Shown piece by piece: positions 23,740-31,799 of a DNA stretch of 64,000 bases (positions within the stretch are counted from its first letter, which is position 1; the number at the start of each line of letters is the position of its first letter). The notes under the pieces were generated by a model that saw only the letters and a program-made list of their open reading frames with translations, was not told where the DNA came from and ran no database searches. Source of the DNA: Ruegeria arenilitoris (GTDB lineage: Bacteria > Pseudomonadota > Alphaproteobacteria > Rhodobacterales > Rhodobacteraceae); NCBI RefSeq assembly GCF_013035425.1, contig NZ_WQHX01000006.1:62001-126000 (forward strand). Direction: 5' to 3'. The position numbers and the translations under genes were made by a program.

Positions 23740-25056
23740 ATGGAAACCCGGGCAAATTATATTCTAATCGGCACATTTACACTGGCAGGAATTCTTGGTG
23801 CATTCGGCTTTTTCCTGTGGCTTGCCAAGTTCGAGGTCACGCGGCAATACGCCTATTATGACGTGCTGTTCGATAATGTATCTGGGTTGTCGGCAGCTGG
23901 AGGCGTCAATTATAATGGATTGCCGGTTGGACAAGTCATATCCTTGAAGCTGGACGAGGACGATCCGTCCAAGGTGCGTGTGCGCCTGGAAGTCGATGCT
24001 GACATCCCCGTTACCAAGGAAACTATTGCGCAACTGCAATCCTTGGGGGTGACAGGTGTTGCATATGTTGAGTTGTCGGGCGGTTCAGTAAATGCTGAAC
24101 GCCTTCCGCAAAACAGCGTGATACCCAGCGAACGAAGCCCGATTCAATCATTGCTGGAAGGGGCGCCCCAAGTTCTTAACAAAGCACTTACATTGCTTGA
24201 GGACCTGAACAAAGTGGTTGATGATGAAAACCGCAAGGCCGTTTCGGATATCCTTGGAAACTTGGCCAATGCATCGGGCAAATTGGACAAAACTTTGGCC
24301 GATTTTGAATCCCTTTCCAGCGACCTTGGAAACGCTGCGAGCGATATCGGAGAATTCACGAAAAAGCTCGACCCTTTAGTTGCCACAGCGGAATCGACCT
24401 TAAAGACCGGCACAGAAACGCTCACCAGTATCAAAGAGGCTTCGGACTCTGCAAAAACAGCGCTGGATACAGCGAACACTACGATCGCCAACGCCGATCA
24501 GGTGATCCAACAGGATGTTCGACCTTTCATCGAAAAAGGGTCACAACTCGCCCACAGGTTGTCGGCCTTGTCTGATGAAGGCAGCTATGCGCTTGGTGTG
24601 TTCACGGAGACGGTTAACAACGCCAATTCCACACTTGAATCGATAAACTCGGCGATGGACAGCGCTGAGGACACGTTATCTTCCGCTGAAAAGGCTTTCG
24701 ATTCAGCTAACCAGGTATTGGATACCGATATTGCACCTGTTGCCGCTGACGTCAGCAACGCAGCAAAGCAGGTTGCTGACACTGTTTCAAATGTCACTGC
24801 CAAGATCGATCAGATTTCAGATGACGTTTTAAGTGCATCTAAATCTGCTTCCGAATTGTTGGGAACCGTGGACGGCATTGTGCAAGACAATCGTAGGCAA
24901 GTTTCCGATTTTCTACGAGTCGGACTGCCGCAATTCGTCCGATTTGTCGAAGAGTCGCAACGTCTGGTCGTCAGCCTCGACCGATTGGTCGACAGGGTTG
25001 AACGCGACCCGGCCCGTTTTCTGTTAGGCACGCAAGCATCGGAGTTTCGCCAATGA
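23740..25056 (+). CDS. mlaD: MCE-domain protein (MlaD-like), long coiled-coil form
   Basis: 438 residues: one N-terminal membrane helix (about 8-30), a single MCE domain (about 40-120, VSGLSAAGGVNYNGLPVGQV) and a long helical region (about 150-400) of Ala/Ser/Thr/Asp-rich heptads. It is much longer than E. coli MlaD (about 180 aa). The helical part may form a needle spanning the periplasm. Operon with mlaE and mlaF; its stop overlaps the start of the lipoprotein gene (ATGA). Confidence 0.92.
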   Translation: METRANYILIGTFTLAGILGAFGFFLWLAKFEVTRQYAYYDVLFDNVSGLSAAGGVNYNGLPVGQVISLKLDEDDPSKVRVRLEVDADIPVTKETIAQLQSLGVTGVAYVELSGGSVNAERLPQNSVIPSERSPIQSLLEGAPQVLNKALTLLEDLNKVVDDENRKAVSDILGNLANASGKLDKTLADFESLSSDLGNAASDIGEFTKKLDPLVATAESTLKTGTETLTSIKEASDSAKTALDTANTTIANADQVIQQDVRPFIEKGSQLAHRLSALSDEGSYALGVFTETVNNANSTLESINSAMDSAEDTLSSAEKAFDSANQVLDTDIAPVAADVSNAAKQVADTVSNVTAKIDQISDDVLSASKSASELLGTVDGIVQDNRRQVSDFLRVGLPQFVRFVEESQRLVVSLDRLVDRVERDPARFLLGTQASEFRQ

Positions 25057-25709
25057 TCCGGCCATTTTTTATGATAGCCATCTTGGCCTTTCTGTCGGGG
25101 TGTGCGGGTCTGGGCACTCTGCGTCAAGCTTCAAAGCCAAACGATCTGTATTTGCTAACACCTAAAAGCACTTTCTCATCAACGCTGCCGCGTGTGCAAA
25201 AACAGATTGTCGTACAGGAACCCACTGCGACTGCCGCTGTTAATACAGATCAGATTGCGGTTCAGCCCACCCCATTGCAGGTTCAATATCTTCCTCGCGC
25301 CAGATGGGCGGATCGAGCCCCGATCATCGTTCAGTCCTTGCTAATTGAAAGTTTCGAGAACACAAACAAGGTGGCTGCAGTTGGGCGATCCACAGTTGGT
25401 CTGCGACCAGACTATGTTATTGCACCTGACCTAAGGGAATTTCAGGGGCACGTTCTCAGCGAGACCGCAAACGGCCAAACCGTTCAGATCAAAGTTCGGA
25501 TCAATATCAAAATCATCGACGAATATGACGACAAAATAATCGCCTCTTCATCTTTCGAGGAAAACGTCCTGGCCAAATCTGATCAAACTTCGGATTTGAT
25601 TGTCGCCTACGACGAAGCGTTAGGCGACACCATGCGTGACGCGGTAGAATGGAGCATTCGTAGAATCCACAATCACAGTGTCAACAATCCTAGAAATTTA
25701 CCCAATTAG
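25053..25709 (+). CDS. ABC-type transport auxiliary lipoprotein (PqiC/DUF330-like)
   Basis: 218 residues with a lipoprotein signal (LAFLSGC, lipid Cys about 17) and the family pattern YLLTPKS... early, WADRAPIIVQSLLIESFEN in the middle and a late block with DEALGDTMRDAVEW. It takes the place that MlaC has in E. coli: a partner of the MCE protein at the outer membrane. Translationally coupled to mlaD by ATGA. Convergent with the next gene, 21 bp away. Confidence 0.88.
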   Translation: MIRPFFMIAILAFLSGCAGLGTLRQASKPNDLYLLTPKSTFSSTLPRVQKQIVVQEPTATAAVNTDQIAVQPTPLQVQYLPRARWADRAPIIVQSLLIESFENTNKVAAVGRSTVGLRPDYVIAPDLREFQGHVLSETANGQTVQIKVRINIKIIDEYDDKIIASSSFEENVLAKSDQTSDLIVAYDEALGDTMRDAVEWSIRRIHNHSVNNPRNLPN

Positions 25710-25730
25710 GGCGCCAAATTGTTTAAGAAA

Positions 25731-27311
25731 CTAAAAGTGCGCTGCCGTCGCAGCGTTCCAATCCGACGCGAAACTCGGCGGTAATTTCTTGTCCAATAGT
25801 GCTCCGTCATCAAGAAATTCGTACATTTCCGCATAAGACTGTTCGCCTTCATCAGCCATTCGGCGACGAATGTCAGAAGGTCCAAGTTCGGAAACCGTCG
25901 CCTTACCCATTGCACCCATTATCTCGCGAAAGCTCTCAAGCGTTGCGTCATGATAACGATGCACGCGCTGGCGCTTCTGCGGAACGTTGACCGCCCGCCC
26001 CCGCACCGGATCCTGCGTGGCTACTCCGGACGGGCAGCGATTTGTGTTAAAGTGCAGTGCCTGAATGCAGCCAATCGCAAACATCATGGTCCGCGCGGCG
26101 TTGCACATGTCCGCCCCAAGTGCGCATTTCTCAACCATGTCAAAGCCGGTAGCCACTTTACCGGAACAAATCACGCGGATTTTGTCCCGCACACCTATCC
26201 CGCGCAGGCAATTATTCACGAAAATCAACGCCTCATTCAGCGGAACGCCCAGCCGGTTGGTAAACTCTACTGGAGCAGCGCCAGTACCGCCTTCAGCCCC
26301 ATCAACGGTGATGAAATCAGGAAGAATACCTGTTTCCAGTATGGCTTTGCAGATTGCCATAAATTCCGATTTTTTACCGATACACAGCTTGAAACCAACT
26401 GGTTTGCCACCTGACATTTCCCGCAGATGCTGCACGAATTCCATCAACCCAGTCGGTCCTTTAAAGGCTGAATGGATAGGCGGCGAGATCACATCCTGAT
26501 GGACAGGGACGCCGCGAATATTGGCTATTTCTTCGTCAACTTTGGCGGCGGGCAAAACACCCCCATGCGAAGGTTTAGCACCTTGAGAAAATTTAATTTC
26601 TATAGCTTTTACAACTTCTTTCTGCGCTTTTTCTGCAAACTTGTCCTTATCGAAATCACCATCAGCCGTCCGACAGCCGAAATAGCCAGTTCCAATTTGC
26701 CAAATGATATCACCACCTTCGGCGAGATGATGAGGTGACAATCCGCCTTCGCCAGTATTGTGCGCGAACCCACCGTCCTTGGCCCCACCATTGAGGGCGC
26801 GGATCGCATTAGCGCTGAGCGCGCCAAAGCTCATGGCGGACACGTTCAACCGAGATGCGCTATATGGTTTGTCGCATTGTGGGCCTCCCAAGGTTACCCT
26901 CTCTTCGCTTTCAGCGACATGTTTAGGAGCCAATGAGTGATCAGCACGATGATACCCGACAGTCATAATGTCGTATTGGGTGCCGAATGCCTGGGTATCG
27001 ACCTGCCCTTTGGCGCGGGAGTAGACCAAACTACGAATGATCCTGTTGAATGGCCGCCCGCTTTCATTCGTTTCAACGAAATACTGCCGGATTTCAGGGC
27101 TTACAAACTCTAACATGTAACGGAAATGACCGAGAACCGGATAATTATTCAGCACATTGTGCTTAGTAGTCAGCATATCATAAAGGCCAATCACCGCGTA
27201 CGGGATCAGAATAATTAGCAGCCAATATGCTGGTGGCCAGAAATACCCCACCAATACTGTCAAGGGCAGTACGATATAAGTTAGTACGTAGTAAATCTTG
27301 CGGACAATCAT
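25731..27311 (-). CDS. Membrane-anchored FMN-binding glutamate synthase family protein
   Basis: 526 residues: two hydrophobic segments at the N-terminus (about 8-45), then the FMN-binding glutamate-synthase-like TIM barrel (about 130-500; ASRLNVSAMSFGALSANA, FITVDGAEGGTGAAP, and a Cys-containing block NTNRCPSGVATQDP near the end). It has no glutaminase domain, so it is not the normal large GltB subunit. Single-domain GltB2 homologues occur across bacteria and a few act in methylamine metabolism (MgsC-type) or stay unassigned. Stands alone here, so no pathway is inferred. Confidence 0.88.
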   Translation of the reverse strand: MIVRKIYYVLTYIVLPLTVLVGYFWPPAYWLLIILIPYAVIGLYDMLTTKHNVLNNYPVLGHFRYMLEFVSPEIRQYFVETNESGRPFNRIIRSLVYSRAKGQVDTQAFGTQYDIMTVGYHRADHSLAPKHVAESEERVTLGGPQCDKPYSASRLNVSAMSFGALSANAIRALNGGAKDGGFAHNTGEGGLSPHHLAEGGDIIWQIGTGYFGCRTADGDFDKDKFAEKAQKEVVKAIEIKFSQGAKPSHGGVLPAAKVDEEIANIRGVPVHQDVISPPIHSAFKGPTGLMEFVQHLREMSGGKPVGFKLCIGKKSEFMAICKAILETGILPDFITVDGAEGGTGAAPVEFTNRLGVPLNEALIFVNNCLRGIGVRDKIRVICSGKVATGFDMVEKCALGADMCNAARTMMFAIGCIQALHFNTNRCPSGVATQDPVRGRAVNVPQKRQRVHRYHDATLESFREIMGAMGKATVSELGPSDIRRRMADEGEQSYAEMYEFLDDGALLDKKLPPSFASDWNAATAAHF

Positions 27312-27583
27312 TCCTGGTCTCCTTCGCTTTCGCCTGTCCGGGCGAGGCCTGGAAATATCGGATTTACGGATCCAATAGTTGTACCCAAACGTGGAACAGA
27401 TTGCCTTTTAATTGCAAGTCCTTGTCCATCGCGTAAGCCAATCTTGACGAAACGTGAACCGCACCAGCTTGACCTATGCTAGTTGATCCGAACAGACCCA
27501 GCCTGTATGTCGTAAAAAACCAGGCCAGGGCAGGATCAGTCACAGTGGCAAATTCAGCACCTGCCAGTGGGAATCGCGCCATA

Positions 27584-27952
27584 ATGTACGGAGCCGTTTT
27601 TGTCGGTGGGGCGGCTGGTTCTTTGTTGCGAGAGTTATTTGCTCTTGAGATCCCCGGTGCGCCGTATTTAACGTCGACATTCGGCATCAACATCGTCGCC
27701 TGTTTCGTCTTAGGTTGGTTGTATTCCATCCGAAACAAGGTCCACGCTCACGTTTTGCACTTAGGCGCCGTCGGGTTCTGTGGGGGGCTGTCAACTTTTT
27801 CTTCGTTTGTTGCCGAGTTGGAGCGGCTGGCTGAAAACGCAGGAGGAATCGTGGTATTTGCCATTGCAGCGGAGATTTCCGTTGGATTGTTCGCAGCCAT
27901 TTTGGGCGAAGCCGCCGGTCGTCGGTTTCACAGTACGAGGGTCCGCGAATGA
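27584..27952 (+). CDS. crcB: CrcB/Fluc fluoride channel subunit 1
   Basis: 122 residues with four hydrophobic helices and the Fluc signature region GFCGGLSTFSSF (Phe box and TM3 break). Start set at 27584 (MYGAVFVGGAAGSLLRE); frames further upstream add residues without family likeness. It overlaps the second crcB gene by 4 bp (ATGA), so the two probably make a heterodimeric fluoride exporter. The 272-bp gap before it shows no fluoride riboswitch. Confidence 0.9.
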   Translation: MYGAVFVGGAAGSLLRELFALEIPGAPYLTSTFGINIVACFVLGWLYSIRNKVHAHVLHLGAVGFCGGLSTFSSFVAELERLAENAGGIVVFAIAAEISVGLFAAILGEAAGRRFHSTRVRE

Positions 27953-28311
27953 CCGAGTTTTACCTGCATGCCATGTTCTGTCTTGGTGGCGGATTGGGCG
28001 CGGTTCTTCGCCATTGGCTGGCACAACGGGTCACCCACGACCTACCTTTTTCAACGCTTATCGTAAATGTTATTGGCAGCCTGATATTGGGACTTTGGAT
28101 TGGTTATCTGGGCGGTTCAAATGAGATGGGAGAAGAGGAAAAGCGCCTTGTATTCGGCTTCTGCGGTGGGTTCACGACGTTCTCCAGCTTTGCGTACCAG
28201 TCGCTGGAACTTCACCGCAATCGTACAATAACGCTGGCTGCGGGCAACATCCTGCTGAGCCTCGGACTCTGCTGGTTCGCGTTGTGGTTGGGTTTGGTTC
28301 TGACCGTCTAA
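27949..28311 (+). CDS. crcB: CrcB/Fluc fluoride channel subunit 2
   Basis: 120 residues, four helices, with GGGLGAVLRHWLAQR at the start, Asn in LIVNVIGS and the GFCGGFTTFSSFAYQ motif, all as expected for Fluc. Partner of the gene before it. Its end overlaps the end of the convergent MFS gene by 4 bp. Confidence 0.93.
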   Translation: MTEFYLHAMFCLGGGLGAVLRHWLAQRVTHDLPFSTLIVNVIGSLILGLWIGYLGGSNEMGEEEKRLVFGFCGGFTTFSSFAYQSLELHRNRTITLAAGNILLSLGLCWFALWLGLVLTV

Positions 28312-29831
28312 TGCGCCACCTGTGGTGCTGAAGCCCCGGGTTTCGGCGCACGACAGAAAAATAGTAATGGAATTGTCGCCAAAGCCAGGAAACCAAGATT
28401 GTTGAACACGGTAAGATACGAAATCATTTCGGCCTGACGGGAAATCTCTTGTCCTAGAATTGCAGCACCTTCTGCACTATCAGGTGTTAAACCAAGAGGT
28501 TGAAGATATGCTTGTGCGGCTGGATTGTAAGGTGTGACATTTTGGTTAAGCGTAGCTGTATTTGTTTGCAGCCCTCGAACCACCCAAGTTCCAACCAGTG
28601 AAATTCCAACAGATGAGCCCAACTGGCGTGTTACGTTGAACAAACCCGAGGCTTCGTCCTGACGACGTTTGGTGATGCTTTCGAAGGCAAGAATTGACAT
28701 CGGTACAAATACCAATCCCATTCCAAGGCCGCTTACCGCGCCCGGCCAAGCCAACTGCCAAAATCCCGCATTCAGATTGAGAGTTCCAACCATGAAATTG
28801 CCTATTGCGGTCAGTAACAACCCAATACCGGCTAATACCCTTGGGTCAAACCGGGTAACCAAAGCCGAACCCGTCACTACCATTGATATCCCTGCTGCGA
28901 CGCCGCGTGGAATAAACAAATGGCCAGATTCTATCACTGGATAGTTCAGCAGCGTTTGTACAAATGTTGGAATAATCGCGATGCCGCCGAACAATGACAC
29001 GGCAAATCCAGCAATAATAAGGTTGCACAAGGCAAAGTTTCGATCCGCAAACAGCCGAAGATCAACGATTGGATGCTTTGTCGTGAGAGAGTGGTACACA
29101 AACCCAATCGCTCCGAGAACCGAAGCAATCAGCGCAACCTGTATCACCCTTGACGACAGCCAATCTTTTGTCTCGCCTTGATCCAGAATGAATTGCAGGC
29201 AGCCAATACCAACCGCCAACAGAGCAAGCCCTGTCCAATCGATGACAACTTCTTCGGTTTCGTCCTGTGGAAGTTCGCCCGTCAGCAATAGCAATGCCAT
29301 TGCTGCAACCGGCAAGTTGACAAAAAACACCATTCGCCAAGAAAAATACTCGGTGAGAATTGCGCCTATCGTGGGACCCAGAACAGGAGCAACCACAACC
29401 CCAAGCCCGAAAACGGCCATAGCCTGCCCTCGTCTGTCTCTGGGAAACGCGTCAAACAGAATTGATTGAGAAAGAGGGATCAGAAAGGCACCGAACATAC
29501 CTTGAGCCAGCCGAAAGGCGACGATCGTTTCCAAGCTCCACGACAATCCACACATCGCAGACATCGTCGCAAAACCAGTCACCGAAGTAAGTATCAACCG
29601 CCTTCGCCCGACACGTCGGGCTACGAACCCTGTCAAGGGCATAATCACCACAGCGGAAACGATATAACTGGTTAATATCCAAGTTGCTTGATCAGTTGTA
29701 GCGCCAAAAGCGGCTTGAATGTGCGGCAACGCTACATTGACTATGGTGCTGTCCAGCACCTCGAGAATTGCGCTTAGCACAACGGCGACCACTATCACCG
29801 GATTGACGTGGCTAACCGCCGCCACGTTCAT
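28308..29831 (-). CDS. MFS drug efflux transporter, DHA2 (EmrB/QacA) family
   Basis: 507 residues with about 14 hydrophobic helices. Motif A-like block GFVARRVGRRRL after helix 2 and motif C-like GVVVAPVLGPTIGA in helix 5; the first helix carries LDSTIVNVALPHI, typical of the DHA2 family. It pumps hydrophobic compounds with the adaptor protein encoded just upstream (1-nt overlap, TAATG). Substrate not predictable. Confidence 0.93.
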   Translation of the reverse strand: MNVAAVSHVNPVIVVAVVLSAILEVLDSTIVNVALPHIQAAFGATTDQATWILTSYIVSAVVIMPLTGFVARRVGRRRLILTSVTGFATMSAMCGLSWSLETIVAFRLAQGMFGAFLIPLSQSILFDAFPRDRRGQAMAVFGLGVVVAPVLGPTIGAILTEYFSWRMVFFVNLPVAAMALLLLTGELPQDETEEVVIDWTGLALLAVGIGCLQFILDQGETKDWLSSRVIQVALIASVLGAIGFVYHSLTTKHPIVDLRLFADRNFALCNLIIAGFAVSLFGGIAIIPTFVQTLLNYPVIESGHLFIPRGVAAGISMVVTGSALVTRFDPRVLAGIGLLLTAIGNFMVGTLNLNAGFWQLAWPGAVSGLGMGLVFVPMSILAFESITKRRQDEASGLFNVTRQLGSSVGISLVGTWVVRGLQTNTATLNQNVTPYNPAAQAYLQPLGLTPDSAEGAAILGQEISRQAEMISYLTVFNNLGFLALATIPLLFFCRAPKPGASAPQVAH

Positions 29832-30811
29832 TATTCGGACGTCGCCACTGTGGTGTCGACGACTACCTTGCTGCTTCCACCCACTCGTAACGGCGCGTCC
29901 GTCGGATCAAGTTGAATTCGAACCGGGAAACGGCGCGTTACCTTAACCCAATTTCCGCTGGAATTTTCTGACGGCAATAGTGAAAACGTATCTCCGGACC
30001 CACGCCCGATGGATGCGACCGTTCCGGTCAGAGTCGTTCCCGGCAACATGTCGATTTCTACCACCACGGGTTGTCCGGGTCGAATGCGGGGCAAAGCGGT
30101 TTCCTTGAAGTTCGCATCAATCCACCAACCCGCCGCCTCAACGATGGAAAACTGCGGGGCGTTTGCTGATACGGATGATCCTGGTCTCAAGGTCAGGTTG
30201 GCGATCCAACCGTCGGCCGCAGCGACAACATTGGTCCAAGTAATATTGGATTTTGCGATTTTGAACTGCGCCCTTGCAGATAATATTTCGTCCTGCTTGG
30301 CTGCTAAACCGCTTTGCAAGGCTAATAGACTTGATTGACTTGCAGTAAGCTGTGCGGCCGCCGACGCGAAGTCCGATGTTGTCTGATCCAAAGTCGCCTG
30401 TGCCAAGTCACCATTTGAAAACAGGGCTTTGGCGCGCTCCAGATTGTTTTGTGCCGTATCATAAGCTGACAGTGCGCTATCAACCGAAGCTTGCGCTGCA
30501 GCAATCTGCGTAGAATAAGATTGTGCCTGTTGAACCGCAGCGTCCAGATTGCTCCTGGCTTGATCAAAAGAAGCACTGAATTGGGTGTCGTCTATGGTGA
30601 ACAGCAGGTCGCCACTTTTGACGAATTGGTTTTCTTCCACCAGAACTTCGGCTACCTGCCCAGTCAATTGCGGTGCAACAGAAATAATGTTTGCACCGAC
30701 ATATGCATCTTTGGTCGAAGGATACCGTTCTTCGTGCCGCCAAAACAGTAGTAGGGCGATTGTAATCACCCCCAAAATTGCGACGACGGCAACTGCCTTG
30801 AGTGTTCGCAT
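29831..30811 (-). CDS. HlyD/EmrA-family efflux adaptor
   Basis: 326 residues: N-terminal membrane helix (about 7-25), lipoyl halves around residues 45-80 (SVAPQLTGQVAEVLVEENQFVKSGDLL) and 195-215, and a coiled-coil hairpin between them (about 85-190). Partner of the downstream DHA2 pump in an EmrAB-type system. It starts 36 bp after cyoD in the same direction, so read-through from the oxidase operon is likely. Confidence 0.92.
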   Translation of the reverse strand: MRTLKAVAVVAILGVITIALLLFWRHEERYPSTKDAYVGANIISVAPQLTGQVAEVLVEENQFVKSGDLLFTIDDTQFSASFDQARSNLDAAVQQAQSYSTQIAAAQASVDSALSAYDTAQNNLERAKALFSNGDLAQATLDQTTSDFASAAAQLTASQSSLLALQSGLAAKQDEILSARAQFKIAKSNITWTNVVAAADGWIANLTLRPGSSVSANAPQFSIVEAAGWWIDANFKETALPRIRPGQPVVVEIDMLPGTTLTGTVASIGRGSGDTFSLLPSENSSGNWVKVTRRFPVRIQLDPTDAPLRVGGSSKVVVDTTVATSE

Positions 30812-30847
30812 GGCATTTCTCCCTTCGTCAACGATGCGCGTTGGGCG

Positions 30848-31174
30848 TTACATCGGGTGAATGTGCATCCGAATGGCAAGGTTCCCAAGTATCCAAACGG
30901 TGCCCAAAATGATAATTAACAGTACCAGAGTCGAAAACAGGATCAGATCCAGATCCTCCCTGCTGCTACGGCGACGGTCAATATGCAGAAAGTATACCAA
31001 TTGCACGATCAGCTGTGCCAGGCCCAGCAATCCAATTGCAAGATAAACGTCGCGCGTTTCAATCCCGAATAGATGGGCAATTGAAAACACAATCAGGGTC
31101 AGCAACAGCGACCCGCCATATCCGATAACATAGCGGCGACGTTCGCGCCGATGCATTTCGGTACGTCTATCCAT
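30848..31174 (-). CDS. cyoD: Cytochrome bo3 quinol oxidase subunit IV
   Basis: 108 residues with three hydrophobic helices and the family pattern YVIGYGGSLLLT and VQLVYFLHID. An assembly/stability subunit of the bo3 oxidase. Overlaps cyoC by 8 bp. Confidence 0.92.
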   Translation of the reverse strand: MDRRTEMHRRERRRYVIGYGGSLLLTLIVFSIAHLFGIETRDVYLAIGLLGLAQLIVQLVYFLHIDRRRSSREDLDLILFSTLVLLIIILGTVWILGNLAIRMHIHPM

Positions 31175-31799
31175 ATGAAAGGCCTCCGAAATACACGATG
31201 GTAATGATACCGATCCATATCAGGTCGAGAAAATGCCAGAACAAAGCCAGTCGCACGACGCGAGACATCAGTAGGTCGGTCAAACCCATGATGCGCAACT
31301 GAATTCCAAGGACAATCAGCCAAAGACATCCCGCCGCAACATGTAGTCCGTGCAACGGAACCAACCCATAGTAGGCTGAAAGAAAACCACTACGCTGGGG
31401 AACCCCTCCCTTATCGGCCATTGCCATGAAATCGCGGATTTCCAACACCAGAAAGGTAAGACCAAGAATAAGGGTAACCCCAAACCAAAACACAATACGC
31501 ACGCGGGGTAAGTTGTATTTCAACGCCAGCATCGCCAACCCAACAGTCAAACTGCTGGTCAACAAGATTATCGTTTGGGCGAAGATGCTTTTAAGGTCAA
31601 ACAAATCGTGCGGACCCGGCCCCCCCGCTTGCGCATCGATCATTGTGATGTAGATGGCAAACATTAGTCCAAAATAGACCAGATCGCTCATAAGAAAGAC
31701 CCAGAAGCCAAACGTAACGACTTCGGCGAACTTGTCGGCGCTGGCGTGATCCTGCCCGAGGTTTATTCCGGGGTAACTTTGTGGTGGGGCGCGTCTCAT
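31167..31799 (-). CDS. cyoC: Cytochrome bo3 quinol oxidase subunit III
   Basis: 210 residues with five hydrophobic helices; family blocks include VTFGFWVFLMSDLVYFGLMFA, GVPQRSGFLSAYYGLVPLHGLHV and the C-terminal FWHFLDLIWI. Subunit III of the heme-copper oxidase. ATGA overlap with cyoB. Confidence 0.94.
   Translation of the reverse strand: MRRAPPQSYPGINLGQDHASADKFAEVVTFGFWVFLMSDLVYFGLMFAIYITMIDAQAGGPGPHDLFDLKSIFAQTIILLTSSLTVGLAMLALKYNLPRVRIVFWFGVTLILGLTFLVLEIRDFMAMADKGGVPQRSGFLSAYYGLVPLHGLHVAAGCLWLIVLGIQLRIMGLTDLLMSRVVRLALFWHFLDLIWIGIITIVYFGGLSYG

Noticed and set aside
27312-27583. Fluoride riboswitch before the crcB pair
   Set aside because: No match by eye to the conserved GG-GAUG and pseudoknot segments on either strand.
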